Assembly (NCBI GenBank): GCA_963575745.1
Contig: CAUYUJ010006335.1
Coordinates: 951,262-1,015,261 of the forward strand
Direction of reading: 5' to 3'
DNA length: 64,000 bases
Source: Prorocentrum cordatum
Lineage: Eukaryota; Sar; Dinophyceae; Prorocentrales; Prorocentraceae
Shown here: one piece after another, positions 32,201 through 40,770 of the stretch
How the letters are laid out: each line of letters starts with the position of its first letter
Position numbering within the stretch: the first letter of the stretch is position 1
Notes under the pieces: generated by a model
What the model was told of the DNA's origin: nothing
Database searches by the model: none
Seen by the model: the letters and a program-made list of their open reading frames with translations, nothing else
Program-made: the position numbers and the translations under genes

Positions 32201-35200
32201 GGGCTCGTGCCGCCGACGGGGTCACCGCGGAGGGGGGTGCACGCGCCGCCCAGGCCAGCGGTTACCAAGGCGGAGCCCCCGACGAGCCTCCTCGGCTCCA
32301 AGCTGTCGGTGGCCCTGCCCTGGACCAAGAGGGCTCCGGGCAGCCCCGAGCCGGCCCCGCCGACCAAGGTGCCTCTTACCCCCAATCTGTTGGAGCCGCC
32401 CACGTCGGGCGGGTCGAACGGGGTGCTGGATGTGCTCGGCCGCCGCCGCTGGGGAGGTCTCATCCCGCGGCCGCCGCCCGCCGCTTCTGGACCGAGCGAG
32501 GTCGCGATGGTAGGGATGCGCAGGTGCAGCGCGGCTGTTTCGGCGCCGCTGGGCCCCGTGCGTGCCGCCATGGTGATTCTCGCTCGCTCCCAGGCGCTTC
32601 CCCCGCTCCTCCTGGCCATCCTGGTCCCAGCGTGGGCGTCGGGGCGCGCCCTGCGCCCTTCGCGCCTTGCCCTTTTCCCAGCACATCCCGTACCAGCACT
32701 GGCACTGGCAGGTCTGCGCCTTTCGTGGCCGATCTGTCCGCCTTGCTGCGCCTGTTTCCAGGCGCCAGCATCGACGTCACCCACTGGGCCGCTGCTCTTG
32801 CCCAGGTCGGGATGGGGACTCGATGCTCCCTTGCCGCTTTTACCCGCACATCTTTCTGCGCGCTGGAATGGGACGACTCGTACTTGTCGGGGTCGGCTCC
32901 CCGCGATCCTTGGCCGTGCCCTCCCTCGCCGCCTCTTCCGCCGCCACCTGGTCACCTTACGGGTCGCGCGCGGGAGCGCTGGCGTGTGAGGCGCGCCGCC
33001 CGCACGTTGTCGCAGCATGCTGTCGTTGCGCTCAACTGGCTCACCTTGGGTCATCCCAGCTTCGCTCCCGCCGAAGCTCGGGTGCGGGAAACGGTCACAC
33101 CCTGCCAGGAGGGAGTTCGCAGTCGCCTCGAGCGTCTGTGTCGGATCGCAGTTCGCCTTGCCCGTGGTGGCAAGAGCGACCTTGGTCGGGCTTTCGCCAA
33201 GTTCGACTCCACCGAAGTCTCGCTCCATGGCCTGGCTACCCATGTTGCAGCTCTTGAGGCTTCGTTCACCTCTTCCTCACAAGTGCCCGCCCCCATGCGG
33301 CAACTCCCCGTCAGCGCGACGCCCCTGGCAAGCTCGTTGGCGGCCGCGGCAGGCTGGGACTCCACCCAGGCTGAGCCTTTCGACCTTCGGGTCCAGGCGT
33401 CCCGCATCAAGTGGGATTACTCTCCTACGTTTGATCCCACTCCGTACTTGTCCGACGATCTGGTACGTTCCGCCTTTCATGACCCCGACGTCATGCGGCT
33501 ACCAGAGGACGAGTGGCCTTCGGGCTTTTCGGGTGCTCGTGTGCACATGGACCGCGAGCAGCTGTGGGAGCTCTTGCGCAAGTGGGACTCTTGTGGCGCC
33601 CTGTATCTGACCCCCTCCGACAACCTCGCCTGGGACGAGGCTTGTGGAGCGTTCAGGGTCCCGAAGGACGAGGCTCATGACCGTCTCATCCTGAATCCGA
33701 CGGTAGTAAACAGTCGTTGCAGCAGCGTGTCCTCCAGCACTCAGCGCCTCGGCCAGGGTTTCCTCCTGTGCCGCCTGGGGCTCGCGCCCGGGGAATGGCT
33801 GGTGGTTTCGTGTGACGACCTGCGCGAGTTCTACTACACGTTCAAGGTCCCGCCCGCTCGTGCACGCCGCAACGCCCTCCGCGTCAAGCTACCCAGCTCG
33901 CGGTTCAGAGGCTTCAACGCGTGGCGGGCAGACCTTGAGGGGTTGGACGTTTCTCCCTGCCTTAATGCGCTGGCCATGGGTGACAACATGGCAGTGGAGA
34001 TCGCCAACTCCGCACACGAGGGCGTGCTGCGCAGCTTCGGCGCGCTCCGGCCTTCCGAGCAGGCTGTGCATCGCCTGCCGTTCCCTCGGGGGCCGTACGT
34101 CGAGATGTTAAACATCGACGACCACACGGGCTTTCAGAAGCTCTCGTGGCGCGGGAGCGCCCCGCGCCCCGACGACCCGACACGCCGCGACAGGGAGGTC
34201 TTTGCTGCGTGCGATCGCGGCTACCCCCAGGTGGGTCTCATTCAGCACCCCGGGAAGAGAGCCAGGGGCGAGACCCAAAAAGTCGTTGTCGGCGCCGAGG
34301 TGGAGGGCAGGATCGGCATCGTGTGTGCTCCCCTGGTTCGCACTGTGGCCCTTTGCCGCTTGACTCTGATTCAGGTGTTCCTCGGTCGCTCGACCCGGGC
34401 GTTGTTGAGCTCGCTCGTGGGTTGTTGGGTGCAGGTGTTTTTGTATCGTCGTCCCATCCTGTCGATATTCACTCACATCTACACCTTCATCACGACACTT
34501 CCCGACGACGGGCTTGAGTATGAGCTCCCGTCTTCGGTTCGCGACGAATTGCAAGCCTGCACCTACCTTGCCTTCGTTGCGATGACCGACCTTCGGGCGA
34601 CGCCTTGCCCTGAAGTGTTCGGCACGGATGCCTCCCTCGGCTGGGGCGGTGTTGTCCGCAGCGACATCAGTTCGCACCTGTCACAAGAATTGTGGCGGCG
34701 CTCCGAGCACGGCGGCTGGCATACTCGTCTCCACGACCGCCACTTGCTCATGGTTCTGAGCCGCGGGGAACCTTTAGGCCCCGAGCTGACCCAGATACAC
34801 CGCGAGGTGGGGCTTCCCTCCCTCGAGCTCCCCATCGCACCGCGCTGGGTCAGTGAGCTGTCGGAGGCGCTGCGTTTCCGTTTGGCCTACAAGTGGGAAT
34901 TCCGCACGCCCCGCCACATCAATATCCTGGAGACCACCGTGTTCAAGAGTCTGTGCAAGTACTGTTGCATCCGCAACCCTGACTCACGGATCCCTGTTCT
35001 CTTGGATTCCCAAGTGGCACTAGGCGCGGCCGCCCACGGTCGGAGCAGCAGCCCTGGCCTTTCGCACGTGTTGAGCACCTGCTTGCCCTACATTTTGGGG
35101 GGCGGGCTCTACATGGGCGGGCTCTACGTCCCGACCGACGTCCACCGAGCGGACGACCCCACGCGCAATCGCCCTGTTCGCCCCCCCTCGCGTGTCGAGC

Positions 35201-38200
35201 CTGCTTGGTTGCTTGACATAGACGAGGGTCGCTTTGAGCGATTCGACATGATAGCGGCCGCCGACGCCGCCTCCGCGTACCCGACTTGTCTGTGGGGCCG
35301 GTTCGTGCTGCAAGTTCTGGCTCGCAGCCCCGCCGCGGGCGCAGGCCCGCTCGGGCACCCCGAGGATCGCCACGTGGGAGCGCCAGCCCGGGTCGACAGG
35401 GGCGACGCGACGGCCTCCGCCGAGGCCCGCGACGCATATGAAAGCGCCGCGCCGCGCAGGGGGGCTCCTGTCTCCGCCAAGGTGCCCTCGAGCGCGGCGG
35501 CGGTGAGCTTCTCCGCGTCGCGCTGCACTCGCGCCCGTGACAGCCTGCCGGCCGCCCCTCGGGTACCAAGCCCTTCGCCGTCCCCGCCGGTAGGCATGCG
35601 CCCTTCCAGCGATGCTGTTGCGGCCCCGCAGGGAGGGGTTCGTGCCGCCGGTGGAGGGCCAGGAGAGGGCGCGCCCGAGCGGAGGTCACGCGCCAAGAGC
35701 GACGCAATCGCCGCTGCTCGACCTGGTACGCCCAAGGGGGACGCTCACCCCGTCTCGCTTCTGTCGGAGGCGAACGGCTCGGTTCCAGCTTCGTTGGGGG
35801 GTCTTCTGGGTCGTCCGTCCGTCACGACTCAGACTCGCCACCGCCAAGATCGTGCCGCCAAACTTGTTGCCGCGCTCGATTTGCTCCACCTGGAGCGCGG
35901 TGCGACCACTGATCGCGTGAACGCTCAGTTTCGACGGATGGGTTGGGCCTGCCATCCCGACCGCGATAAGTCGATCGAGGCCAGCAGGAAATGGCGTGCT
36001 CTCTGTGACGCCAAAGCCTTCCTCCTCGGGCCTGGGCGCGATGTTACCGGCCCCGATGCCCCGGCCTCTGGCGGCGCTACTCGCCGTGCTTTGGGCAGAG
36101 GGCTCTTGGCGGCGGGAAGGCGTGACGACGCGAACCGCTCGCGCGGGGTCGCCACTCGGGATTCGGCTCTCGACGCCTCCCTCGGTGCTCGCCTCCGCGG
36201 CATGCCGGGGGAGCGTCGGAGCGCCCCTGGCGCGTCTCCAGACGCAGAGCCGAGCGCGGTCGCTAGCTGCAGCGACCCAGGGTCGCGGGCTGCGCCACGT
36301 TGTACGGTGCAGACCCCCGCGATGCCTACTGCCGCCATGCGACGCACGCAAGCTCGCCCGGAGGCCGACCTGGGGGCCGCCCGTACCGCGGCCGCGGTGC
36401 TCCCGCCCTTTCGAGCCAGCACCCTGCCCCCCCTGCCAGGGTGCCGCGCCGACGCCCATAGCGTCGCGCCGCGCGCCAGCTCTGCACCTGCCCTGCTGGC
36501 CGGGCGCTCGCTGGGCGCAGCGGCTATGCTGCGTGCTACCCGCGAGCGGACTGCCAGTGCGGCCACCGCCGGGGCGGCACATCACAGGGCCGTGCTTCCG
36601 TGGGGCCACAGCGCAGAGCGCAGCGAGGTGTCGCCGGCTCCCAGCTTTGCCGACTCCTGCTGCGCCGGCCAGCGTGCCGACTCTTGCGCCGCCCAGCTCA
36701 CCGCGTCCCGCGGCGACCAGCTCACTGACTTGCAGCCCTCCAAGCTCACCGACTCCCGCACCGACCAGCTCGCCGACTCCCGCGCCGACCAGATCGCCGA
36801 CTCGCGTGCCGAGGGGCTCGCCGACGCCCGCACCGACCAGCTCGCTGACGCCTTCACCCGTTCCGACTCCCGTGCCGATCCTCTCACCGGATTAGCATTG
36901 CGCACCAGCCGGGTCGTTGGCCCGACGGCCACGGTTGCGAGGCGCGTGCGTGACGAACGGCGCGCTCTGGCGCGGTTCCGTGCCTCGGTCGATGTTCTCG
37001 ACGCCGCTCTTACCGAAGTTGAATTCGGTCGAGGCGCGGAGGCTTGGGGTCCAAGTGCAGGAGAGCTGGCTGAGCTTTTGCAGACGACACTGGCCGAGCT
37101 CGAGCGCCAGAAGGCTGCGTTGCGCATCGCCCGCTCTCGCACTGCCGAGTGCGTCAGAGGGTCCGCTTCCGCCTCGGGCTTTTCGGGTGGAGGCGCCGCC
37201 GCAGCCGCTGCCGGCGCACCCCCGAGAGCTCCCGCCACGGCTGGTAGCGCTACTTTTGCAGCTCAAGCGAAGGAGCGTGCGGATAAGCACCCGGCTAGCT
37301 ATCGCGACGTGGTCGAGGCTAGGGCTCATTCGGGCGCCCAGGCGTCGCATCCGCGCAAGCGCCGTGGCGTCGGGCGCCCGTGCTCTGCGGCGCCCGTCAC
37401 GCCACGGACCGCCATTAGTTGCGATGAGCGCTCCCGCTCCGCAGCACCTGCCGCCACCCGCTCGGCCGCGTTTTCCGAGACGCTGTGCGCTGTTGACCGC
37501 AGGCGGCGCGAGCACTCCCCAGGACTCAGGCCTCTGATCCTGGACGGCACGGACCGCCAGCCGGAAGCCGCGCCGAGCACCGGCGAGGTCGTCGAGGCCC
37601 CCCGCGCCGAGCAACGCGGCCGCACCTCGCGTCGCAAGCGCAGGCGTGTTCGGGCTTCCGCCGGAGCGGCAGCTACCACTCCTGCCAATCCCTCTGGTCA
37701 AGAGCCGCCCGCGTCAGCCTTCGTGGCAGGGCGCCAGGACTGGCCTGCCTCTCTGGAGCCTGCCCTTCCCGAGGGGGCTTCCGAGGCCCTCGGGGTGAAG
37801 GTGGAGAGCCACTCTCGGCGCGTCCCCTCTTGCGGCGACCAGCGCACTCGTTCGCTTAAGGCGTTTGACGTGTGGTGCGCCGAGCACACAGGAGTGGCAC
37901 TTGCCACATGGGCTCGCAGCGGCATCTTGCTCGGGAGAGCGCTCGCGACCTTCGGCGTGTGGTTGTACGATGCTGGCTTCCCCCGCCTCGTCCTCGTGAA
38001 TGCGATCCGGGGAGCACAGGCCCTTCAGCCCCACTGGAGGGGCTTCCTCACCGAGGCGTGGGATGTGGCGGAGCGGTGGATCCCTTCCAAGCCTCCCTGT
38101 CCCCTCCCACCGCTACCGCGTGCTCTGCTGCGCGCCATGGTAGCGTTGTGCCTCGCATGGGACTGGCCGGATATGGCCACCCTGCTGCTTGCCGGGTTCA

Positions 38201-38793
38201 CTATGTCCGTGAGGCCTGGTGAGTTGGCAACCGCCCGCCGGAGCGACCTCACTCTGCCCATTGACCGCCGTGAGTCCACGGGCGACGCTTTGCTGAGCAT
38301 CTCTGTTCCGGAGGCCCGGGGGTCTGGCGGAGAGCGTCAACACGCTCGGTGCTCCGATCGTGCTGTGGTCAGGATGATGGAGCTGGTCTTTAGAGATTTG
38401 AGTCCCACCGATCCCCTATTGACCTTCGGTCAAAGCGGCTTCCGCACTCGGTGGCTCGATCTTCTTTCGGCGCTGGGCGTCCCGCTCGCCAGAGCGCCAT
38501 CGGGGTTCGATCTGTCCCCTGCGCTGCGCTTCAGAACCGATATTTCGGACGGCATTAATCGCGTCTTCTGGCGTGATCGCTGGCGGCTAGCTTCCAGTAC
38601 AGAGCGCTATCTCCACGATGCTGCCGCCTCTGCAGTCCTCCCATCATTGGCTGAAGCCGCTCGGGACCGCGTTTCTTACCTCGCCGAAGCAAGCGACCTC
38701 CTCGTCGCATCCTTTCTGAATGTTGGCCCAGCTGTGTGGCCCATTCAGCTCGCGGCCGCCCGCCGAAACCTTGTCACTTCGCAAGGGCTTTGA
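29215..38793 (+). CDS. YR-2 polyprotein: RT, RNase H, J-domain-like segment, tyrosine recombinase (3192 aa)
   Basis: Single frame of 3192 codons. Residues 1-1380 are Pro/Ala/Gly/Ser-rich with no recognised gag fold and with repeated VGMRPSSDAV modules (~390, 683, 789, 981, again 2126). RT spans ~1387-1760: FRVPKDEAHDRLILNP, motif A CDDLREFYY (Asp 1534/1535), GDNMAVEIANSAHEG, motif C LNIDDH (Asp 1635/1636). RNase H spans ~1800-1985: TDASLGWGG (Asp 1805), NILE (1903-1906), LLDSQVALG (Asp 1931), VHRADDPTR. A J-domain-like segment spans ~2219-2275 with HPD at 2247-2249. A TDQLADSRAD repeat spans ~2496-2560. The tyrosine recombinase spans ~2870-3170: SVRPGEL (Arg 3000), GERQHARC, WRLASSTERYL (Tyr 3132). 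The start may instead be Met 18. Two domains are certain by motif (RT, RNase H); the recombinase is strong. Confidence 0.88.
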   Translation: MLAPSLLALRRAVRTGPMPRPAVGRSLQPAPVWWSSALSTPTSAQNSSPSSFAFSPLAFGAAEQEAHLRRGVGGGPHTPQRHALRRGAAPALVSGVQSAAAPGVSAAASTQDFQPPRQRRPTEGTVAKGAPTRRPRASAAAQAMPAIPAASEPNASVFNAEAPEGCPAKITALLGREVVDEDLSYLPPTPSPCLYSATWLTCAARHGDHFVGPACSTVGGGASLAGHTGFAAASVSWPSAGGIAAATSADDAARTAGGGYIRAPPGLDPLPPGPPVRQIGPPPGLDVLEVGSQRLSAACPRRGAAAAWSPTVVYQVRPGATASEAALPLLRTPPPPPQGRPWSGALALVEAGCSVVPPRGSSAAMSDCGLDGGSPSFSRAAPRCGSKGVGMRPASDADTAPQGGARTAPPAATAVHQPGTPPRSGPRATSALRADLHLWDLHTGSDTQGVDPPPGLSGSEAGSRVPPLVDLRAALASDGVQLFSSGSMPCTAASPLLSERFTVADGDRAASGTPLSADWHRVSGDSPSQARHLRPPSGVAVPEADVHAPPPLHRSAVGPASLRAGAARGRMWYGERAGLLPFTNLEGGVGAPAAGGPPPQSSARGACTCNAAGTQAAESTPGLVGSAAGSSGEGVAAAAAIPARPRRLSCDRIQGLAASIPARARERLLADPRGLSSSPSPLVGMRPSSDAVTAPQGGVRAAGGKSGAGSSTAAATPRDAVPAFCSVRGAAFATGSSGECAAAAVATPARPRRLSCDRIQGLAASIPARARERLRADPRGLSPSPSPLVGMRPSSDAVTAPQGGVRAAGGTSGAGSSAAAATPRDAVPAFRSVRGAAFAAGSSDEGVAAVTATPARPRRRSASTNSAAALPAFRLRRVRRVRTRRGGRRGRRAVDGSCRAAHAPAHAGAAASSSDALSGASEAASGAPVQGSRRSRFNRSVREDAAAMLRFGSAPPVVVPPAAGAPPRFSASAEAAGAPSVGMCSAGDAGAAPQEGARAADGVTAEGGARAAQASGYQGGAPDEPPRLQAVGGPALDQEGSGQPRAGPADQGASYPQSVGAAHVGRVERGAGCARPPPLGRSHPAAAARRFWTERGRDGRDAQVQRGCFGAAGPRACRHGDSRSLPGASPAPPGHPGPSVGVGARPAPFAPCPFPSTSRTSTGTGRSAPFVADLSALLRLFPGASIDVTHWAAALAQVGMGTRCSLAAFTRTSFCALEWDDSYLSGSAPRDPWPCPPSPPLPPPPGHLTGRARERWRVRRAARTLSQHAVVALNWLTLGHPSFAPAEARVRETVTPCQEGVRSRLERLCRIAVRLARGGKSDLGRAFAKFDSTEVSLHGLATHVAALEASFTSSSQVPAPMRQLPVSATPLASSLAAAAGWDSTQAEPFDLRVQASRIKWDYSPTFDPTPYLSDDLVRSAFHDPDVMRLPEDEWPSGFSGARVHMDREQLWELLRKWDSCGALYLTPSDNLAWDEACGAFRVPKDEAHDRLILNPTVVNSRCSSVSSSTQRLGQGFLLCRLGLAPGEWLVVSCDDLREFYYTFKVPPARARRNALRVKLPSSRFRGFNAWRADLEGLDVSPCLNALAMGDNMAVEIANSAHEGVLRSFGALRPSEQAVHRLPFPRGPYVEMLNIDDHTGFQKLSWRGSAPRPDDPTRRDREVFAACDRGYPQVGLIQHPGKRARGETQKVVVGAEVEGRIGIVCAPLVRTVALCRLTLIQVFLGRSTRALLSSLVGCWVQVFLYRRPILSIFTHIYTFITTLPDDGLEYELPSSVRDELQACTYLAFVAMTDLRATPCPEVFGTDASLGWGGVVRSDISSHLSQELWRRSEHGGWHTRLHDRHLLMVLSRGEPLGPELTQIHREVGLPSLELPIAPRWVSELSEALRFRLAYKWEFRTPRHINILETTVFKSLCKYCCIRNPDSRIPVLLDSQVALGAAAHGRSSSPGLSHVLSTCLPYILGGGLYMGGLYVPTDVHRADDPTRNRPVRPPSRVEPAWLLDIDEGRFERFDMIAAADAASAYPTCLWGRFVLQVLARSPAAGAGPLGHPEDRHVGAPARVDRGDATASAEARDAYESAAPRRGAPVSAKVPSSAAAVSFSASRCTRARDSLPAAPRVPSPSPSPPVGMRPSSDAVAAPQGGVRAAGGGPGEGAPERRSRAKSDAIAAARPGTPKGDAHPVSLLSEANGSVPASLGGLLGRPSVTTQTRHRQDRAAKLVAALDLLHLERGATTDRVNAQFRRMGWACHPDRDKSIEASRKWRALCDAKAFLLGPGRDVTGPDAPASGGATRRALGRGLLAAGRRDDANRSRGVATRDSALDASLGARLRGMPGERRSAPGASPDAEPSAVASCSDPGSRAAPRCTVQTPAMPTAAMRRTQARPEADLGAARTAAAVLPPFRASTLPPLPGCRADAHSVAPRASSAPALLAGRSLGAAAMLRATRERTASAATAGAAHHRAVLPWGHSAERSEVSPAPSFADSCCAGQRADSCAAQLTASRGDQLTDLQPSKLTDSRTDQLADSRADQIADSRAEGLADARTDQLADAFTRSDSRADPLTGLALRTSRVVGPTATVARRVRDERRALARFRASVDVLDAALTEVEFGRGAEAWGPSAGELAELLQTTLAELERQKAALRIARSRTAECVRGSASASGFSGGGAAAAAAGAPPRAPATAGSATFAAQAKERADKHPASYRDVVEARAHSGAQASHPRKRRGVGRPCSAAPVTPRTAISCDERSRSAAPAATRSAAFSETLCAVDRRRREHSPGLRPLILDGTDRQPEAAPSTGEVVEAPRAEQRGRTSRRKRRRVRASAGAAATTPANPSGQEPPASAFVAGRQDWPASLEPALPEGASEALGVKVESHSRRVPSCGDQRTRSLKAFDVWCAEHTGVALATWARSGILLGRALATFGVWLYDAGFPRLVLVNAIRGAQALQPHWRGFLTEAWDVAERWIPSKPPCPLPPLPRALLRAMVALCLAWDWPDMATLLLAGFTMSVRPGELATARRSDLTLPIDRRESTGDALLSISVPEARGSGGERQHARCSDRAVVRMMELVFRDLSPTDPLLTFGQSGFRTRWLDLLSALGVPLARAPSGFDLSPALRFRTDISDGINRVFWRDRWRLASSTERYLHDAAASAVLPSLAEAARDRVSYLAEASDLLVASFLNVGPAVWPIQLAAARRNLVTSQGL
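31080..31745 (+). repeat. 318 bp tandem duplication inside YR-2 coding region
   Basis: Two ~318 bp (106-codon) copies: the GTAGGCATGCGCCC word lies at 31261 and its equivalent at 31579, and the surrounding GCGATCGGATCCAGGGCCTC blocks also recur at the same spacing. A partial third copy follows to about 31790. The length is a multiple of three, so the frame is kept. Confidence 0.9.
35866..36035 (+). other. J-domain-like segment (HPD motif) within YR-2
   Basis: Encodes LDLLHLERGATTDRV, then QFRRMGWACHPDRDKS, then SRKWRALCDAKAFLL. This gives a helix I with hydrophobic spacing, a helix II with basic residues running into HPD (codons 35953-35961, followed by Arg), and a helix III with the K-x-x-x-L-x-x-A-x-x-x-L pattern of DnaJ-type J-domains. 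J-domains stimulate the ATPase of Hsp70 through HPD. Neighbours in the polyprotein are the RNase H upstream and the TDQLADSRAD repeat downstream. Identification is by motif and helix pattern only. Confidence 0.75.
36700..36890 (+). repeat. 24 bp-type repeat encoding (T/A)DQLADSR
   Basis: About eight units of GACCAGCTCGCCGACTCCCG or close variants. They encode an acidic, hydrophilic repeat (DQLTDLQ, DQLADSR, DQIADSR, DQLADAF) likely to be helical or disordered. Confidence 0.8.
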
Positions 38794-38804
38794 GCCTGGG
38801 TATG

Positions 38805-38969
38805 GCTGCTGCGGCCTCCCTTGGCCGCCCGGGTGCCCTCGTTGGACGAGGCCGCCTGAGAGCGTCGCACGGCCCGCCCGCGTAGGCCTGTCCCGCTTTA
38901 CGGGCCGCCGCGGGCGCGCGCCGCGCGTTCGCCCTGAGACGACTGCTCACTTGCGCAGCGTGCGGGGAT
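38805..38969 (+). repeat. YR-2 split direct repeat B1
   Basis: 165 bp starting GCTGCTGCGGCCTCCCTTGG and ending GTGCGGGGAT, 12 bp after the polyprotein stop; identical to B2. Confidence 0.95.
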
Positions 38970-39026
38970 GCTCCTTCTTATCCCCATCGCGCCCGCTGAT
39001 TGCAGTCGTCTGCAGCTTCTCGGCCC
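38969..39026 (+). repeat. YR-2 split direct repeat A2
   Basis: Identical copy of the element's 5' end, directly joined to B1. Confidence 0.95.
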
Positions 39027-39069
39027 CCTCCCTCTCTCCTCCCTCCTTCTTCGAAGGCTGACCTGCGGC

Positions 39070-39234
39070 GCTGCTGCGGCCTCCCTTGGCCGCCCGGGTG
39101 CCCTCGTTGGACGAGGCCGCCTGAGAGCGTCGCACGGCCCGCCCGCGTAGGCCTGTCCCGCTTTACGGGCCGCCGCGGGCGCGCGCCGCGCGTTCGCCCT
39201 GAGACGACTGCTCACTTGCGCAGCGTGCGGGGAT
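39070..39234 (+). repeat. YR-2 split direct repeat B2 (3' end)
   Basis: Identical to B1 and followed at once by TCC-rich flank CCTTCTCCTCGTCG. Confidence 0.95.
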
Positions 39235-39244
39235 CCTTCTCCTC

Positions 39245-40770
39245 GTCGTCCTCCTCGTCCTCCGTCAGGAGCACCGCAAACATTCGGGCGTCAGGAGCCT
39301 CGCTTCCCACGCGCTCCCCATGCCTCCACACTGGGGCATCGCCTGCACATCTTGGCATTCCACTCTGCGGTATCGACGTTTCTTCGTTGGCTGATGGCTC
39401 CTGCTCGCCTGCCTCGATGACAGGACAGCGGCTTGGCGTGCCCCCGTACAACCCGTTGCACGCCGTGCCCGGAGAGAGGCTCGCCTCGATCGCACGGGCG
39501 CGCCCGTGCTGCGACTTTGCTTGTCTCGCGGGCGCCACAGCTCACGGGCATGGGCATCACCAGCCGTGGGAGGCTCCCTGGCGGCGGGCAGGAGGCGACA
39601 GGTGGTGCATCGCGAGCGGCTGGGCCAGAGGACCGCCCACGAACAACAGCGTCGGCTGCAGCATTGCTCTCGGAACCAAGATCAAGAAGGCGTCGGTCAC
39701 GCACACGTGGACGGCCCCAGGACTTGCACTGCGGGCTCGCTGTTCCTCCTACGCCTTCGGCATCTGCACTGCATACTTCGCGTCTGCGCCGACGAAGGGC
39801 GGCTCGCAGGTGGTCATCTACCGACGCACGTGCGATAGATTGATCAGCTGGCTTCGTGAATTCCTTTCATGTGTCGGCACCAAGCGTGTATTTCAAGTTT
39901 TTGTTGGTATTGAACTCAATTCAGGATTCGGCCTCAGCAGAATCGATGGCGGCACAGCATGGCGCAGAATGGAGTGGGGCACTCGCAGAGGCCAGTCAAC
40001 AGACTACCAGCGCTACGCAACCGACGCCATCATACCTCTCAAGAGCTCGGTCGGGCTCGCGGTCATCAGTACATAAACGTGTAGAAAGGAGCACACATTC
40101 TTCGGCGTTGCAAGAACTTTTGTATCAATCGTTTTGACGCAGCAGGTCATTGCTGGCAAGGAGATCATGGACCACCCGCCCCTATTTCCATGGGTCGATG
40201 ATCGAACATGCTTGGTTGGGTTCTGTTCCACAGGCTGTCTTTTGGCATCGGGGGGCTCCGATGCAATCGTTCAGGTCGGGACACGGTCTGACGGCGTTCC
40301 AGCTCGTTCTGGGAAAGTACATGATAGACCACCCCATGCAATGGAAGCTGATTCAGCGTGGGGAGCAGGCAGCGAATGCAGGATGGGGTTTATTTACGGA
40401 CGCTCTCCTCACCACTGGCAGCAAACAGTTCGACAACGCACTTCGGCATTGCGACGGATACAGACCTTATGCGCAAGCTATCGAGCCCCTGCTGGGCAAG
40501 CAGCGCGAGTTTCCTCAAACTATCAAGTCCCCGCTGAGCAATCAGCTCGAGCTTCCTCTGCCAGCGGCCGAGGGCGCGGACGACGAGCAGCTGCGGAAAG
40601 TGCCGCGGCATGTTCTGACAGCATGCCCAGCTGTTCAGATTGGCCGAGACGTCGATATCGGAAGGGTAGGCGATCTGATGCGGCGGCTGAACTACAGAGG
40701 CTCATCGAACGTTGCGTCGTGCTTGGGTGGCTCGTATTTCCAAGCTGCTCGCGGGCGCAGGCGTTGAACC
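39245..40770 (+). pseudogene. LINE endonuclease fragment (apurinic endonuclease type) and downstream linker
   Basis: Frame 3 from about 39640 encodes NNSVGCSIALGTKIKK, ARCSSYAFGICTAYFASAP, a helical stretch (RRTCDRLISWLREFL) and VGIELNSGFG (39903-39932). These match the middle strands and the G-x-D/E-x-N motif of the APE-type endonuclease of LINEs; compare VGLDSNCQFG in the LINE at 43.9 kb. Here the acidic residue is Glu rather than Asp. From about 40150 the reading moves to frame 1 (HAWLGSVPQAVF, SFRSGHGLTAFQ), which resembles a linker after the endonuclease. No RT follows, so this is a truncated, shifted copy lying directly next to the 3' end of YR-2. Confidence 0.6.

Larger units (their letters stand above)
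28885..39234 (+). mobile_element. YR-2: young split-repeat tyrosine-recombinase retrotransposon
   Basis: Structure A1 (28885-28942), one 9.6 kb coding frame, B1 (38805-38969), A2 (38969-39026), B2 (39070-39234). By eye the two A copies (58 bp) and the two B copies (165 bp) are identical, and the long frame has no stop, which together indicate a recent insertion that may still be competent. Coding content is RT, RNase H, a J-domain-like segment and a tyrosine recombinase; there is no methyltransferase domain and no integrase of the DDE type. The left flank (CCTCATCGTTCTCCTCATCT) and right flank (CCTTCTCCTCGTCGTCCTCC) are both TCC-rich, suggesting insertion into a TCC/GGA tract. Confidence 0.9.
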
